A stretch of 64,000 nt of DNA, taken from NCBI GenBank assembly GCA_963712305.1, contig CAVQHI010000002.1, positions 1,116,001 through 1,180,000 on the forward strand, written 5' to 3'. Positions 63,528 to 64,000 of this stretch are shown here, one piece after another. This DNA is from DATFNI01 sp963712305 (lineage in GTDB: Bacteria > Bacteroidota > Rhodothermia > Balneolales > DATFMH01). Both the position numbers and the translations under genes were made by a program. Within the stretch, counting starts at the first letter, position 1. Each line of letters opens with the position of its first letter. The notes beneath the pieces were generated by a model. The model did no database searches. It saw nothing but the letters and a program-made list of their open reading frames with translations, and was not told the origin of the DNA.

Positions 63528-64000
63528 ATGAAAAAACAGACATTTACCCGCCGTGAAATTCTGAGCCTTGGGGCCAAATCGGTTGGGGCGGCTTTTCTGG
63601 GTACTCATTTTTTACATGAAACGCTTCTGGGCAGTGAACTGTCACGGGCCCCGGCCGTTTTTAATGTAATGAAATATGGGGCAAAAGGGGATGGAACAAC
63701 TCTCGATACTCATGCTATCCAGCGTGCCATAGATGCTGCAGCAGCAACTGGAAGCGGAGCACAAGTTCTTATCCCGGGCGGATATAAGTATCTGACCGGA
63801 ACCCTGGTTTTAAAGAGTAATATTGATTTTCATCTGGAGGGTGACTCCGAATTGGTAGTGAGTACCAATCAGGATGATTATGACAGCATGGCGGTTCTTA
63901 CGGCACAGGGAGCAAAAGGCCTGAAGATATCCGGTACGGGCAATATCAACGGCCGGGCAAAACGATTCATGCGAAGATATGACAAAGAGAACGAATGGTG
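63528..64000 (+). CDS. GH28-type polygalacturonase, N-terminal part
   Basis: The window ends inside this gene; 157 codons are visible. It begins MKKQTFTRREILSLGAKSVG, a twin-arginine type signal. The mature start FNVMKYGAKGDGTTLDTHAIQRAIDAA is the characteristic opening of GH28 and related pectate-lyase-3 beta-helix proteins, followed by VLIPGGYKYLTGTLVLKSN and the ISGTGNINGRA turn. GH28 enzymes hydrolyse alpha-1,4 galacturonosyl or rhamnogalacturonan links. The catalytic Asp motifs lie beyond the edge, so hydrolase activity is inferred from family and setting. Confidence 0.85.
   Translation, partial: MKKQTFTRREILSLGAKSVGAAFLGTHFLHETLLGSELSRAPAVFNVMKYGAKGDGTTLDTHAIQRAIDAAAATGSGAQVLIPGGYKYLTGTLVLKSNIDFHLEGDSELVVSTNQDDYDSMAVLTAQGAKGLKISGTGNINGRAKRFMRRYDKENEW

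Overview
The window looks like chromosomal DNA of a Gram-negative member of the Bacteroidota/FCB group. Supporting signs are two proteins with NYPNPFNP-type C-terminal tails (type IX secretion), a TonB-dependent receptor with a carboxypeptidase-like N-terminal domain, an LpxH-like enzyme and many Sec signal peptides. The NYPNPFNP tail style and gene content suggest a Balneolota/Rhodothermota/Ignavibacteria-like lineage rather than a classical gut Bacteroides. That placement is inference; no rRNA or tRNA gene was seen.

Region 1 (1-17.6 kb) is housekeeping. It begins with the end of atpD and atpC. A minus-strand block follows: class A penicillin-binding protein, LpxH-like phosphoesterase, YacP-like NYN nuclease and polyprenyl diphosphate synthase. 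The plus strand then carries pfkA, pgi and a deoxynucleoside kinase, the compact lipid cluster yceD-rpmF-plsX-fabH-fabD-fabG-acpP-fabF-rnc, and the thyA-folA pair. rpmF (59 aa) is a short gene at 9734-9913.

Region 2 (17.7-28.3 kb) is a signalling island. It has a membrane sensor kinase with a beta-propeller sensor, a stand-alone receiver, a REC-PAS4-kinase with a second, degenerate receiver, and a REC-kinase. None has a DNA-binding output domain. An orphan PelF-like glycosyltransferase follows.

Region 3 (28.3-41 kb) holds an HD phosphohydrolase, a hotdog thioesterase, an M42 peptidase and four paralogous secreted M1-type metallopeptidases. The third and fourth are separated by a small envelope protein.

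Region 4 (41.2-64 kb) is a pectin and rhamnogalacturonan-I utilisation region: CE12-type acetylesterase, diheme cytochrome c, an unrecognised exported protein, GH105 hydrolase, two PL26 (PcRGLX/YetA-like) lyases, a TonB receptor, a type IX-secreted beta-helix protein, a PL9-like pectate lyase, a PL22-type oligogalacturonate lyase and the start of a GH28-type protein. Together these would deacetylate the polymer, cleave it outside the cell, import oligomers and finish them. No SusD-like protein and no transcription factor is visible. The segment of about 54.6-61.8 kb is clearly AT-richer and contains an IS3-type remnant, suggesting a separate origin.

Intergenic DNA around 26.7 kb and 42.6-43.2 kb carries a family of small inverted-repeat elements with the end motif TGAGYTCGRGATAA, plus palindromic hairpins. 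These are the main structures not explained by genes.
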